Source: Metopolophium dirhodum (taxonomy: Eukaryota > Arthropoda > Insecta > Hemiptera > Aphididae). From it: a stretch of 64,000 bases of DNA. The notes beneath the pieces were generated by a model. It was not told the origin of the DNA. It did no database searches and saw only the letters and a list, made by a program, of their open reading frames with translations. Each line of letters starts with the position of its first letter. The stretch's first letter is position 1. The translations under genes and the position numbers were made by a program. Positions 26,707 through 38,666 of this stretch are shown one piece after another. Location of the stretch: the NCBI RefSeq assembly GCF_019925205.1, contig NC_083564.1, positions 37,610,447 to 37,674,446 of the forward strand. The letters are read 5' to 3'.

Positions 26707-29700
26707 ATGTACCATCCATTTATACTTTATTGGCTATTAATTGTGATCACAACAACTGCTACTTTCGACAAAAAATATCAGATCAAACTGTTGAAAGATT
26801 CTTCAAGTAAAAATATCAATAACATCAACAAACATGCACCCAAAGGAGCTTGTGATGGGCATTGCAGCAATTCAAATAGTCATCAGATTAAAAATTATCC
26901 AGAAGTAATTATTATAAAAAAAAATAGTCTTGTATAAGAAGTCTTGTACTTCTTATATTCTTAAAATTACATAAAAATAAATAATAATGTAGGAATATAG
27001 TATATAGTATATACTATATATACCAAACTAAACCAACTTTTATATAGACAATAGACTGATTCAGTGGCGTATTTAGGAATTTGACATGGGGAGGGTCCAA
27101 ATAATTTTAAGAAAACAGAGCCGCGGGGCAAAGCCCCCCATACCACCCAATTACTTTTTATTAAATAAATATACCATATTTGTAAGACGATATAAAATGT
27201 TTGAGTTCTTAATTATTAAATAATAATATGTACAAAACCAATTAAAAAAAATGGGTAAGTGGATGTTGCTCTGCTGTACAGTAGGTTACAAGTGGGTCAA
27301 TGTAAACTGGATTATATTAAACTTGAATTCAATGATATAATCATTGTATAAGAAAAACGATTCTGAGCGAAGACGGTTTGTCAGTCTGGATATTTCATAT
27401 CGTTATTATTTATTATAGCCTGTAAGTTGAATTAATATTGAAATATTTTTTTTTTATTCATCTCTATGGTGATAAACAAAGCGTTAGAAATTAAAATCCC
27501 ATTTTTAGGTGGTTTTTCCCGTGGCATTATATAACTATTGAGAAAATAAAAAAATGACCTCCCTAAAGTACCATCTTGATCCAATTTGCTATAAAATAAG
27601 GTACTTGTATTGAAATCGATGCACTTCTTCTGGTAGAAATTTTGTATACAGGATAAAAAAAATAAAATAAACACCATTGTAAAACCACTAGCTTCATCGC
27701 TTCGCTCAGTATCTAATATAGTTATGTTATAACTTATAACTGTTATAAAAATATTTCCTAAAAGTTTGAGGATTTTAAGGTTGAAAAAGATCCTCGGGTA
27801 GATACAGGTAATGTTCAAAACTACAAAATATTTGAATTAAAAAATAAACTCGGTATTTTTAAACCATTTTCGGTACCAAACTCATAACAAAAAAAAATCA
27901 CGTTATTAATTGAAAATGTTGATAACTGAAGCTTCGACATTTTTTACAAAATCCTTCGTATCTTATGATAAAATTTGTTTTTCTTAATCATGTATAAACA
28001 TAACATTTAACATTTACGAGACACGAGTCAATGGGGGGGGGGGGTCCGGACCCTTTGGACCCCCCAGTAAATACGCCACTGGACTGACTGACTACCTGTA
28101 GTCCAACATTTATAATAATTAATGTTTTTATGGCTTTAGTATATCTCTATCTACTGACGTCTGACACCCTTATATTGCTACATAATATGATGATGATTTG
28201 TCTAATTAATAACCCCGGAAGTTTAGTCACCCCCATTAAAAAATAACCATGGAAAAAATAACGTGTACCAGGTACCTACCTAACACATATTCAGATATTC
28301 TTGAGATTTCAATGACAGTTAAACAGTCTATGTATGAAAAAAAAAATAGTCAATTTTTTTAGTCATAATGAAATTGTAATAGGTACAATTTCAATAATAT
28401 ATAAATACAAAATAAATAGTCAAATTTGTTTTGAAATGTCAACAAAACATTATAACCATTTCCATAAAGGTGAAACTATAAAATGTCATTAGAACAGACC
28501 AAATTATTAATATGAAAACGAATTCTAATTACAAAATAAGTTTTTAATTAAAACTTTATTAAGTTAGTATGTTATCCAGTCTACAGTATTGGGTCATGGC
28601 CTGACTGGCCTAAATCGCAGTTTCACCTGTAACCGTATTTGCTCCAAATCGTTTTTATCGTATATAATAATTTATTAAATCCAAATTATATAAAATTATA
28701 TAATTGTGAGGATATAACAATTTTAAGTACTTACCTAGGTGTGTCATATATTTTACTAGATGCAATGACATAGGTACAAATATTTAGATTAATTTTAATT
28801 TTATAATATATATTATATAGGAACTTGAACCCATTTTCACTGCTCCGCGGCAAAGTAGTGGTAGGTATATTGGCTCAAAAGTTAATAACAATAATCATAT
28901 AATATGATGGCAGTATACACTATTATAATAATTTTATATTAATCATTGTCCCAACTTTCCCATGACAACGTTTTTTTAATTTTGCAAAATCTCATATGAG
29001 ATTATTTATTCAGGGTTTTTTTTATCGGAGACTCAATATCCGGGGTTATTTTTATGCGGTACCGATGTGATACCAGCAATGGCATACCGCCCTTATCGCC
29101 ACTATGACACTATTGCAAAATGCAAAGTCCAGGCTATAGGTATAGTCATCAATTTACTTCAGGATCAAGCAAATAACATTGAGCACGTTCGCCACGTTCT
29201 AAACCTTACATATCGACTTAGTTAAATATTTCAGTTACTGAACTCGTTCAAATAATGTACCTACAAACATTTCCATACACAAGCTTATTTCGTTCGTAAC
29301 TTTTTTGACCATTTTGTCAGTATTGTCTAATATCTATACCTATATCTGCCTTTAACATTGCAGCGACTGCAGTACCTATGCGCTCTACCGTTTTTGCCAC
29401 TCTACGGTCTCTACTGCAAAACAAAACACAATAACACATCATTATATAATTTATAAAAAACTGTATCATTTAGCACGTATTCTGAAAGCAAGAAGGACTT
29501 ACTTATAAAAACATAAAGTAGTCCAGGCCCGTTCGCTAGGAGGAGGAGGAGGAGGGGGAGAGGGGGTTAAACCTGCCATTACCTACCTTTATTTTTGCAT
29601 CTAGGTCGTTAAATAAATAAATAATATTAGGTATCATCGTTATCTGTGTCCTACTGCCCTGTACGGCTGAACTAAAATTGAATGTCTTGATGTTTTAGAT

Positions 29701-32700
29701 ACCGTTGGACATTATAATGGAATTAAACCAGGTTAAAAGTGTTTCAGAATTATTTTGGAAGTTTATGCCACGTATCAATATTTATGAAGTATTGAAATAC
29801 AAAACTATTGATGGTCAAAGTAAGATAGTAAAAATACATTATATCAAATATGCCTAAAAATATGTATGGATAAAAAAAGTAATACATTTAACATAACAGT
29901 ACAAACAGTATTACATCATTTAACATTTTAGAAACGATTCTGTTTTAGCAACTTTACGATTTTTAATTATTTTTTTTTCAAAATGTGTGTCTTAGGGGGC
30001 TTTGTAAGAATGCAAAAAAAAAGCCCAGATAAACTTCGTTTTGAAGTTATTGATGAAAAACTTCAAAAACTACATTTTTTTTCGTATAACGCACATTAAA
30101 GAAAAAAAATAGTTAGATATCATTGAATATCGCTTGGACGAAAATATCCCCCGATTTGCTGTGTAAAACCACTTTGGGTAGGCCTCAGAATTAAACAAAG
30201 TTGTTAAAAAGTACATAATGATATAATGTGCTGGCGTCAGTGGCGTATTTACGGGGGGCGGGGGTGGTCAAGGGGTACTGGACCCCCTCCCCCAGAATCT
30301 CTCCAAAAAAAAAAAATTCTTAGATATTTGCAGACCCCGATTTATGTAAGCACGCGCGTACATGGTTTTTTCCCGTGAACAAAATATTTATATGAAATAT
30401 AGTTTAAAATTAGCCAACGGTCGAACGATCAAAAACCCGCCACCACGCGTAACTAAACTTTTCCTTGTATTGTATGTATTACCACTTTATAAAATACCCG
30501 TATTAGATAAACATCAATAATTCTCGAAACAGTCAAGATATTCTTATCGCAAGGAATTGACGACTCACATCATTTTTCCAATAAACTATTTCTATAGGAC
30601 AGTATAATAGGTTATAGGTATAGGTCGCTATTATTTATCTATTTGAATTTTTGCTTTGTAAACAAGGGAATTGTCGTAGAATCATATACTTTATGTTTGT
30701 ATTTGCTACTGAACGACGGCGTCGGCTACGAGTGCGAACTGCATTAAATTTCTTCAATAAAATATATTAGATCTATATCATCTATTACGTATGTTGTATA
30801 CTTGTATGTAAGTACCAATTAAATATATAATAAATTAGTAAATAATAATAATAGCTCATTGATCTGATGTGAGCCGTAAGGAATTTATTATTTTTAATAA
30901 AAACATAAAACATTAATGTAATTTTTGGAGTCAACTGGCCGACAATTAGTATTCATTTAGAACCATGTTTACCTACGTAATATTTATTTTCTGTCCAGAG
31001 ATTAGCAGAGTGATATGGACGACTGTTTTCATAATTTCATATTTCTATAATTTAAACCTATTCTTATTCTGTGACTAAACACTCTAGTTGCTGATTATGC
31101 AGACGATAAGGCAATAATATCTATAAATTCTAATCCGGAAATGGCCTCACACAATCTTCAGAATCACCTAACCCTTATGGAAGTTTGGTATACCAAGTGG
31201 CGGTTCAAAATTAACCAGTCAGAGTATCCACACAACATTCACACTTCGTCTCTCTCCTTGCCCTGAAGTATCTATTTATGGCACTCAAATTCCTACTTCT
31301 TCTACAGTCAAATATCTAGGACTCACACTTGATCGCAGACTTACCTGGGCTCCCCACCTTAGATCTAAAAGACAAAATTTAAACCTATAGGTTACATATT
31401 ATTGTTCATAGTGTACGGCTGCGCCTGTTAAAAACTTTTTGCAATAACAACAAATACACACACATTAAAACTAAACTCCTAATTTACAAATCTCTAATTA
31501 ACCCTAGAGTACACGCTTCACGGTCAAAAAGACCGGGCTTCTTGAATTTTGTTCATTGTTTCAAAAATACGAAATATTAACCTAACCTAATCTAGGTACC
31601 TTCTAATTAGATGATAAACTAACATTAGATACAATTCCTAACTGTATACGATTTGTTGCCTGTACTATAGAAGGGTTCAAAGTCCATTACCTATTAAAAC
31701 ACGGTCTAAAAGACCGTGTGCGTGTTATACTGTGACATTGACACACAATTTAATTTTAACTTATGTTAACTTTCTTATCGCCGATAAGACGTTATTCCTT
31801 ATCGATAAAACGTAAATGAATATTTTATTTTCAATGTGACTGGCAAGATTGTTTTTAGTTGACATTGGTTCGCCATACCGTGTGTAACTACGAGTATAAT
31901 ACAGATAAAACATTTATAAATGTAAGTATCAGTACATTTTATTTTTAAATAAATTTAAATAAAAGTTTAATTTTTTTATATTATGTATCAATTAAATTAT
32001 TTGAAAATATTTATTTATTTAAAATAAAATCAATAAAATTATTATTTCAATTTATCGAGTTTTAATGGAAATATTTCAATACACGGTCAAAAACACCGTG
32101 TGCGTGGAATCTCGTGAATATTTTTAATGCGTGTAACCTAGGGTTAAGCCCATCTGGACATATGGCATACAACTCTGGGGTAATGCAAAAATTTCAAACA
32201 TCAACAAAATACAAACCTTCCAAAACTTAGCGCTAAGGAAACTACTTAATGCTCCTCCTTATGTCTTCAACCTTTCCATTCAGCAAGATCTCAGGATGAA
32301 CTCCGTCAAAGATGAAGCAAAACTCTACTAAAAGCGGTTTCACAGTAGGTTACTGAATCATCCTAACCCTCTTATAAAAACTCTAGCAGTCCCTTCGATC
32401 CCGGGTAACCCCATTCAGACGTCTCAAACGTAATTGGTGTCGTAACCTGCTAAATGCTTGATTCCTAGATCAAATTTCCCCTAATTAACTAAACAAAATA
32501 GGTAGTGTCATCAATGGGTGGCTTCTTCCGCCATATTACTCATGTTTTTTTTATTACTCTTATCTAATTTGCTTATTTTTCTATGAATAAATTGTAAATA
32601 TCTTGTAAAAATAAAAAAAAAAACATTCTTACAAAGCACCCTAAAATACAGATTTTGGAAAATACAATTTGAAAAATCGATAGGTTGCTAAGCCAGAATT

Positions 32701-33627
32701 ATGCCACATTTTTATATATTATTGTAATATTTTAATTACACTTTATAATCCAAAGATTCAACAATTATTCCAAAAGCGGCAACTTGCACCACAGAAAATC
32801 AAACAGTGAGCCTGAGAGACGATGATAACCCAAGTTTATACTTTTTACCACCTTGTACACGAGTGAAGCGATGTGGTGGTTGTTGTGGTAGCCTTTTGGT
32901 TTCTTGTCAACCGACCAAAGTAGAGATGCTCAATTTTGAAGAAAGTTTAACGTTCTAAACATCAATTGAATATTTGAATGTTTGGTTTTGTATAAATTTT
33001 ATTCTTATCTTAAATTTGTTAACCACAGGTCACCATTATACAATATTATAACGGAACGTTCACTTTCAAAGAAAAGAAAATTATTGCTGTAGAGCAACAC
33101 GTGAAATGTAAATGTGATTGTGTCGTGAAAGAGAAAGTATGTTTTTTTTTTAATAATAAATAAAAATAGTAAAAAAGTAATAATAAAAATATTCAATATC
33201 TATCTATACATAGGACTGCAAGCCCTCGCAAGTGTATGATGCTAGAGAATGTCGATGTTTTTGTAACGATTCAGAAGAAATATTATGTGACAAACCAAGT
33301 AAGGTATGGAATTCAGACATTTGTTCATGTCAATGTGTTGAAGATCTAGAATGTACAACAGGTTACAAATTCGATTACAATACATGCAGGTGGGAGATAA
33401 TTAAAAAATAACTAAACCATTATATATTTCATATTACCTATAGCAGTGTAGATATTATTAATTGGGCTAATTACAATTTACAAATATTTTAATGAATTTA
33501 ATCTATTTTTATCAATATTTAGAAAATACTACCTCACATGTTAACATATTTTGTATATTTGGCACCAAAAATACTTATATGATTATTTTTATTTTACAGC
33601 TGCATAGAAGACACCGGCGATTGGTAG
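26707..33627 (+). CDS. Pvf: PDGF/VEGF-related growth factor (Pvf)
   Basis: Secreted ligand for a PVR-type receptor tyrosine kinase; in insects it guides haemocytes and other migrating cells. Exons 26707-26806, 32756-32919, 33029-33136, 33214-33389 and 33600-33627 join in phases 1, 0, 0 and 2 to give 191 residues. Exon 1 encodes a hydrophobic signal peptide (YHPFILYWLLIVITTT). Exons 2-3 encode the cystine-knot domain with all eight expected cysteines: ATC, PPC, RCGGCC, SCQPT and HVKCKC. Exons 4-5 give a cysteine-rich tail (CRCFC, CSCQC, CSC) like the tail of VEGF-C/D and fly Pvfs. The exon 1 assignment rests on a good donor (CAA|GTAAAA), correct phase and the signal peptide; reading through that donor gives only a 77-codon dead end. 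Exon 2 to 3 uses AAA|GTAGAG, which restores the family spacing between CQPT and HxxCxC. The 5.9-kb first intron is packed with nested transposons. Confidence 0.87.
27062..28081. mobile_element. Non-autonomous hAT-type element in Pvf intron 1
   Basis: Termini CAGTGGCGTATTTA and TAAATACGCCACTG are perfect 14-bp inverted repeats, followed by GGGTCCAAA-like subterminal repeats. Flanks GACTGATT and GACTGACT match at 7 of 8. The element is 1,020 bp and contains no transposase; a short copy of repeat family B (27250-27718) is nested inside. Confidence 0.85.
27250..27718. repeat. Repeat family B, short nested copy
   Basis: Starts with GTAAGTGGATGTTGCTCTGC and AAAAACGATTCTGAGCGAAG, and ends CGCTTCGCTCAGTATCTAA. 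The central duplicated units of the long copies are missing, so it is an internally deleted member. Confidence 0.65.
28090..30237. other. Pvf intron 1, mostly unclassified AT-rich sequence
   Basis: No conserved ORF or clear transposon ends. A block near 29990 (TTAGGGGGCTTTGTAAGAATG) is the inverted counterpart of one near 32625, just past the LINE tail. Confidence 0.4.
30238..30310. mobile_element. Isolated hAT-type terminus
   Basis: CAGTGGCGTATTTACGGGGGG is the same terminus as in the element at 27062-28081, but no matching opposite end was found, so this is a truncated or rearranged copy. Confidence 0.45.
31083..32620 (+). mobile_element. Jockey-like LINE remnant (reverse transcriptase 3' part)
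   Basis: Broken plus-strand reading of a non-LTR reverse transcriptase. The catalytic box ADYADDKAII is at about 31090-31120, followed by EVSIYGTQIP, VKYLGLTLDRRLTW, KPIWTYGIQLWGN, QNLALRKLLNAPPYV and FHSRLLNHPNPLI. Frameshifts and stops interrupt it, and the 5' part is absent, as is common for LINE copies truncated during insertion. The 3' end has an A-rich tail (about 32608-32622). It is split by a piggyBac-like insert at 31502-32143; across that insert the frame resumes exactly. Confidence 0.85.
31502..32143. mobile_element. piggyBac-like MITE inside the LINE
   Basis: TTAA on both sides (31498-31501, 32144-32147). Termini CCCTAGAGTACACGC and, inverted, CCCTAGGTTACACGC share 13 of 15 bases; CCCTAG is typical of piggyBac. 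The element is 642 bp with no transposase. A 19-bp palindrome-like motif CACGGTCTAAAAGACCGTG occurs at 31700-31718, with variants near the left end (31519-31537) and right end (32082-32100). Removing the element and one TTAA restores the LINE frame, so it arrived after the LINE. Confidence 0.92.
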
Positions 33628-33763
33628 AATTCCTTTTTACAATCTTATAAGTACCTACCCACATAACCATGAACTTTATAGTTTATGAAGACTTTACTTT
33701 ACTCATAGAAGTTATCTAAATGAATACAGAAGTATAAATTATCATTACTTACAATGTACACTT

Positions 33764-33769
33764 AATAAA
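33764..33769 (+). terminator. Poly(A) signal of Pvf
   Basis: AATAAA about 140 bases after the stop codon; another follows near 33781. Confidence 0.5.
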
Positions 33770-33940
33770 TAATTCTGTTAAATAAATGTATCTATTACAC
33801 ATTGATAATAATATAACTAAATAATAAATAGTTCTAATAAGACAGATCTAGCTATTTCAAGTATGTGGAATGTAGCAGTACTCCTTAACTAAACAAGGAT
33901 GTGTAGATATATCTATATTTATTAATAATTAATCTTTTAT

Positions 33941-34940
33941 CAGTGGCGCAACTAGAAAAAAATTTCTGGGGGGGGGTTTACAATGTTACATTATTTTATT
34001 ACAATATAATATACATAAGCTAAAATCCTGCATGGTTAATAATATTACATAAATAATGTTAATATATACACTGTATACATTTTTCAATTATTATTGTCAT
34101 GTATATAATATTGTTATACATCACAAGAAATAAAACAATAAACGTCATATTATTATGAATAAAAATCAAACAAAAAACACTTATAGTCCATAGATAAATA
34201 TATTGAGTCTTCAATTTGAAGTTTTAGCCATTGCCCATTTCATCAATTATCATCAATGGATCAACATAAATATCCTGGTGTATATTGAGGACTGCCAATC
34301 CATTTAATCTCATTTGACCAGTAGTATTTCTGATAATTTTTAAGTTGACGCATGGAAGAAAAAGACCTCTCTCCGGTAGCCGTTGTGACTGGTAGTGTAA
34401 TTAATATTTGCAATAACTTTGAGATTACAGGAAAAAAATAGGATTAAAATGGAAAAATAGTTCTGTTACGACGAATTTGGTGATTTGAATGCGCAACTGT
34501 TATGCCACAGTTTAAGTTCACCATAACCTACTTCTAAGCTAGTCAAATTGTTGCTGTTACTTAATATATCAGTATAAATATTGAACATAATTTTGAAGTC
34601 CTCAAAACTGAAAAGTTTCTTCAGATATTTGTTTGCTAGTCTTAGGTAATAAGCAGTTGAAACTTTTTAGTTTGACCCTATGTTCAAGAAATCGTCCATG
34701 AGTTGTTCAATAAAATTATCAATAAATGGGATGAATGTTGGATTATTATTCATAACATTACTCCTATTTTTTGTCAACTTGGAACACTAACAGTCATACC
34801 AAAACAAGAACAAACATCTTCAACTTTTTTAAATATATTATCAAACTCAACATCAGCATTATCGCAGATTTGTTTTATAGTTGATTGAGTCATATCAGCG
34901 AATTCTAAATCTAAGTTTTCAGTTTTCAATGTATGTATCA
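33941..34940. mobile_element. Decayed hAT element, one visible terminus
   Basis: Begins CAGTGGCGCAACTAG with a GGGGGG run close behind, a common hAT terminus style. The transposase remnant at 34224-34915 lies inside. No matching right terminus could be found; the end near 35412 is of another sequence type. Confidence 0.55.
34224..34915 (-). pseudogene. hAT transposase C-terminal remnant
   Basis: Minus-strand translation gives KTENLDLEFADMTQSTIKQI, then FIPFIDNFIEQLMDDF, then LLQILITLPVTTATGERSFS with SSMRQLKNY. After a frameshift comes TGQMRLNGLAVLNIHQDI before a stop at 34224-34226. The LPVTTATxERSFS block is the hAT dimerisation signature, of the type found in '52 kDa repressor'-like insect proteins. 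At least two stops and one frameshift show that it is dead. Confidence 0.8.
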
Positions 34941-35159
34941 AAATAGTTATAAAACTATTATATTATTTATATTTTTAAATTAAAATTTTTTTATGATAAT
35001 ATTTGTATTTTAAAACATTTGAGGTTCAAGTGGTTAAGTATGTTTTCCTAATTAAATTAAAAATTGTACAGCTAGATATTATTATAAAGTTGAAACTATT
35101 TTTATTTTAAAAATTAAGCGTACCTGTGTAATTAGTGGTTATTTTACTGTTTAATTTCT

Positions 35160-35412
35160 TTTTTATTAATGAATTAACTTTTCATTTTAAGAAGTTTAAG
35201 TTAATTTTATTATATTTCACTATTTCAGTATAGTCGATAATATATAGTTTTGAGTTGGAAAAAAATTAAGTACGCTAGCGTTGTATAAACAAATTAACTT
35301 TATTTTAACTAAATAAAAAGTTAACAAAAAGTGTGTATTAACTTAACTTTTTGTTATTGATGCATATTAACTTAACTGAGTTAAAAAAAAACCATTAACT
35401 TGCCCAGCCTTG
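35160..35412. mobile_element. Probable hAT end (CAAGGCTGGGCA terminus)
   Basis: Read on the minus strand from 35412, the sequence begins CAAGGCTGGGCAAGTTAA and continues with multiple AAGTTAA/TTAACTT words, a style seen in arthropod hAT ends. The opposite terminus was not found. Confidence 0.35.
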
Positions 35413-35568
35413 CATTTTACAGAGTGCAAAGATTCTTTTTTTCAATTCATCGTAATTGATGGGACATTAAAAAAAACATTGATTACTCTATACATCTTTC
35501 TAGTTTCAATTTTTGTCATCCCTTATCAAGTTATTTCAATTTTTATTTTTATTATCGATGTTTAAGAC

Positions 35569-36758
35569 CAGTGGCGGCTATCCTATACTCAAGGTGTATC
35601 TGTCGATACACCTTATAGATGGGTGGTTGGTCATGGACCACGGTGTATATAGTGGGTAATGACTAATGAGTAATGACCCTAAATAAATAAAAACAATATA
35701 TTTAATAATCCAACTGGTGGCTCTAAGTTAATATAGTTAAATACAAATAGAAATACTAGGTAGTAAATATATTGTAATATTGGTTGAAGAAATTGTTGCA
35801 TTTCCAATGTTTCAAATAAACGATACAATAAAATTAGCACAGAACATTATATTATATTATGAATTATAAATATTATATATTAATAAGTAATCATTAATTA
35901 ATGTTTATACCTACCTAGTGGAGATAAGATTATTTTATATTTTATTTGTTCCATTTATTCTGTGGCTATACAGTAGGTAGGTTTACAGTATAGCTGAGTA
36001 TTGAATAAAAAAAAAAATAATTACTAAAATATTATTAGTTATTGTTTGTCGCGTTGTCGTTATTAATTACTACTTATTAGTTATTATATTGAGTACAAAG
36101 TAACAACTAAGAATACCTATTTGAATTTATAAATACAAAGTAATCAGAAATAGTTAGGAAAAACAAACTACAAATTAAGGAAAACTGAGATTTTTACACA
36201 ATACCAGTTTAAAAAAAATAACAGATTTTAAAAAAATAACCGTAGAAGCATCAAATTTTCACAGAATGTTTTATATTAGCAATTTTTATGCGCCATAAAA
36301 TTTTGGGAATATTGTGAGGCTTTTTGAACTATTTATAAATTATAACCATAAAATTTTTTCAAGGTTTATTAGTTTTTTTAATTTATTGTTGTCGGTAAAA
36401 ATTTTTTCATACAATCGAAAAACTTGAAATTGTATTCATCGGGCCTTATTATGCGTTTTTTGTTATCTAGTGAAAAATAAAAAAAAGTTGAACATCAATC
36501 CACAGTAGTTTCATAAACGTCTGAAGTTAAAATTTTGACACGAAAATTGGCAAATTAATTTGAGTTAGTAATTCATACAAATTGTTCTATTACACTAATA
36601 TACATAGAGTATATTATTATATTTTATACAAACAATAATATTTTCAAATGCAATTTAGTTGTAAAATTAATTTAACTTATAGGTATACGGTTGTACCAAT
36701 GCCGGGTAGTTAAATTCAAAATTTGATACACCTTTATTTTGTTTGATAGCCGCCACTG
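35569..36758. mobile_element. Non-autonomous hAT-type element
   Basis: Perfect 14-bp terminal inverted repeats CAGTGGCGGCTATC / GATAGCCGCCACTG, with subterminal GGTGTATC / GATACACC. The flanks TTTAAGAC and TTAGACAA only agree if one base was lost (TTAAGAC against TTAGAC), so the target duplication is imperfect. It is 1,190 bp and non-coding. Confidence 0.78.
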
Positions 36759-37430
36759 TTAGACAATAGTTATCATTATTCAGTCAAAATAATGTTTACA
36801 TTTGAACACTCGTACATTCTTGTAGTTACATAGGAATTAAATAGATCAATGTTATAATATACTGTAACTTCACTGATCATGTCAATAAGATTTGTTAAAA
36901 GAGACAAAATGATCAAGGTTTAAAAACTTAAAAAAAACATAGACTGACTTAGTAAAATTCTTACTTTTAAGTTAGTACGATAGAAACTATTTAAAAAAAG
37001 CTATTCTATCCAATATGTAATTATTGTACAAACTACAGCAGTCATTGTTTATTCTGAAAAAATCGGAGGATTTTGTAAGGATTTAGCTGTTTTAGCGATC
37101 ATGTTTGATTTTAATGTAATAAATAGGAACCAGAACCTAACTACGATTATTGCGTAATGTTATATATGCCATTAGAACATGTTTAAATGTTATAATCTAT
37201 AAATATTGTAATGAATGAAGAATCCAAAAAGAATGGACGCAGGTATGACACTTTTTTAGTGTTATCTAGTATAAACCCAACTCAAATTAAAATTTAACAG
37301 TTACGAATTTGAATAACATTAATGTATTATCATGTATAAATGATATATAGCAATCAGTGTCATACTGATATTCTCAATTATCAAATGAAAAGAAAAACAC
37401 AAGTTTAACATTTAAATTAAAAAGATTTGG
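36759..37430. other. Intergenic between hAT element and RpS12
   Basis: No gene or repeat recognised. Confidence 0.5.
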
Positions 37431-37431
37431 T

Positions 37432-37437
37432 TTTATT
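37432..37437 (-). terminator. Poly(A) signal of RpS12
   Basis: Minus-strand AATAAA three bases beyond the TAG stop (37441-37443). The 3' UTR would be very short. Confidence 0.5.
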
Positions 37438-37440
37438 GAT

Positions 37441-37923
37441 CTACGCAAAATTCTTTTTCTTCAAAATCTCTAACAAAGTGTCCAATTCTTGTGTGTCATC
37501 TCCGAAATGTTTGACAACCACGCATGAACATCCTACCACTTTCCTGGCTTGACCGTTGTTGTCGTACTTACACAGACCGCTCCATTCCCCTAAAGTCTTG
37601 TTGCTGTCTACCTCAATCAGAGGGGTACTGTTCTCAGCACACAATCCAGTCACTAGTTTCTTGTACATGGCTTCCTCGCAGTTGTTGGCCAAGACGCACA
37701 GTACTCCTGTGCACAAAATCAAAACCATGTAACTTACAATAAATTAGATCTAACAACTAGAAATAGTTTAACAATTACCAAGTTTCTTCTCCAGAGCTTT
37801 GGTACCCTCATGTATTCCGTGTAAAAGGCTGCCGTTCACTTGGGCATTCTTTAACACTTCTTTCAAAAGGTTGTACATTTCTCCGTGTTCACCAACCTCT
37901 ACGGCATCTTCAACGTCGGACAT
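37441..37923 (-). CDS. RpS12: 40S ribosomal protein S12 (eS12)
   Basis: Small-subunit ribosomal protein of the eL8/L7Ae-like fold, located in the beak of the 40S subunit. Exons 37923-37779 and 37706-37441 join in phase 1 to give 136 residues, close to the usual 132-140. Family hallmarks: LLKEVLKNAQVNGSLLHGI, KALEKK, VLCVLANNCEEAMYKKLV, GLCAENSTPLIEVDSNKTLG, EWSGLCKYDNNGQARKV and VGCSCVVVKHFG. Start ATG 37923 gives an acidic N-terminus (MSDVEDAVEV) as in other insects. A pyrimidine tract upstream (about 38042-38058) fits a ribosomal-protein promoter. An AATAAA lies only a few bases after the stop. The protein is more diverged than I would expect for S12 (for example YNLLKEVLK for the usual NTALQEVLK), so a second genomic copy is possible. 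Confidence 0.92.
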
Positions 37924-38037
37924 TATGAATAAGTGTATAGATACAGCAATAAATTTAAAAAATAAATTAGCAAAAACTTGCTAAATTGAAAACGAGAATT
38001 ATTTTGAAGCTCAAAAGAAATATAAAATGAACACGTT

Positions 38038-38060
38038 TTCGAGAAGGAGAGAAAAACTAA
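38038..38060 (-). promoter_or_regulatory. Candidate TCT/TOP initiator of RpS12
   Basis: Minus strand reads TTTTTCTCTCCTTCTCG about 120 bases before the ATG. A pyrimidine-rich start of this kind drives ribosomal protein genes in animals and gives 5'-TOP mRNAs. The exact start is not determined. Confidence 0.4.
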
Positions 38061-38666
38061 TTGATATTGTTGAGGTTAAGTTGTTTGCATTCTGTTTATT
38101 TCGGCAATCAGTGCATGCAACTAACTCTTGATCGCACGGTAATTTCATCGAACCATATATTTTACATCTATGATATTTTATTATCTATAGCCACAACGAT
38201 TTAAGATAGTACTATCTTATTCCGTGCCACGGACCCATAGATAATAAAGATAAATGAAAGGCCGGAGGGGAAGGCAATTGAGGCTCCTTTATCCATAGCC
38301 GTGATCACGATTTAAGATATACAGGTTGCGTATCGAACTCCCATAATTTAACCGGTGAATTAACTATCTGAAACAGCTGTTCCCTGTACTACTAGCACAC
38401 CCTGAGGACAAATTTAAAGATTCAATAATACTATATACTATAGGTATTATTGGTATCAAAAGCAAATAACCGTGGTAAGTGATTTATATCGTTACGATAT
38501 TATATATATATTTAACATATTTAAACCACAACGAGCGCTAGTGATTCTGGGCCCTCAGCTGTTTCAGATAATTGGTTCACCACTTCACCAGTCACCGTAC
38601 AGCACTATTCGTTATAGGCCGATGTTTAACGTCCTGTATATCTTAAATCGTGGCCGTGATTGATAG

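Noticed and set aside
26659..26937. A stand-alone 92-residue secreted protein
   Set aside because: A good donor at 26806 joins in phase with the cystine-knot exon at 32756, so the signal peptide most likely belongs to Pvf; the remainder is intron read-through.
34703..34888. Plus-strand ORF of 61 codons
   Set aside because: Antisense of the hAT transposase remnant, which is recognisable on the minus strand.
37524..37742. Plus-strand ORF over RpS12
   Set aside because: It is the antisense reading of the second RpS12 exon.
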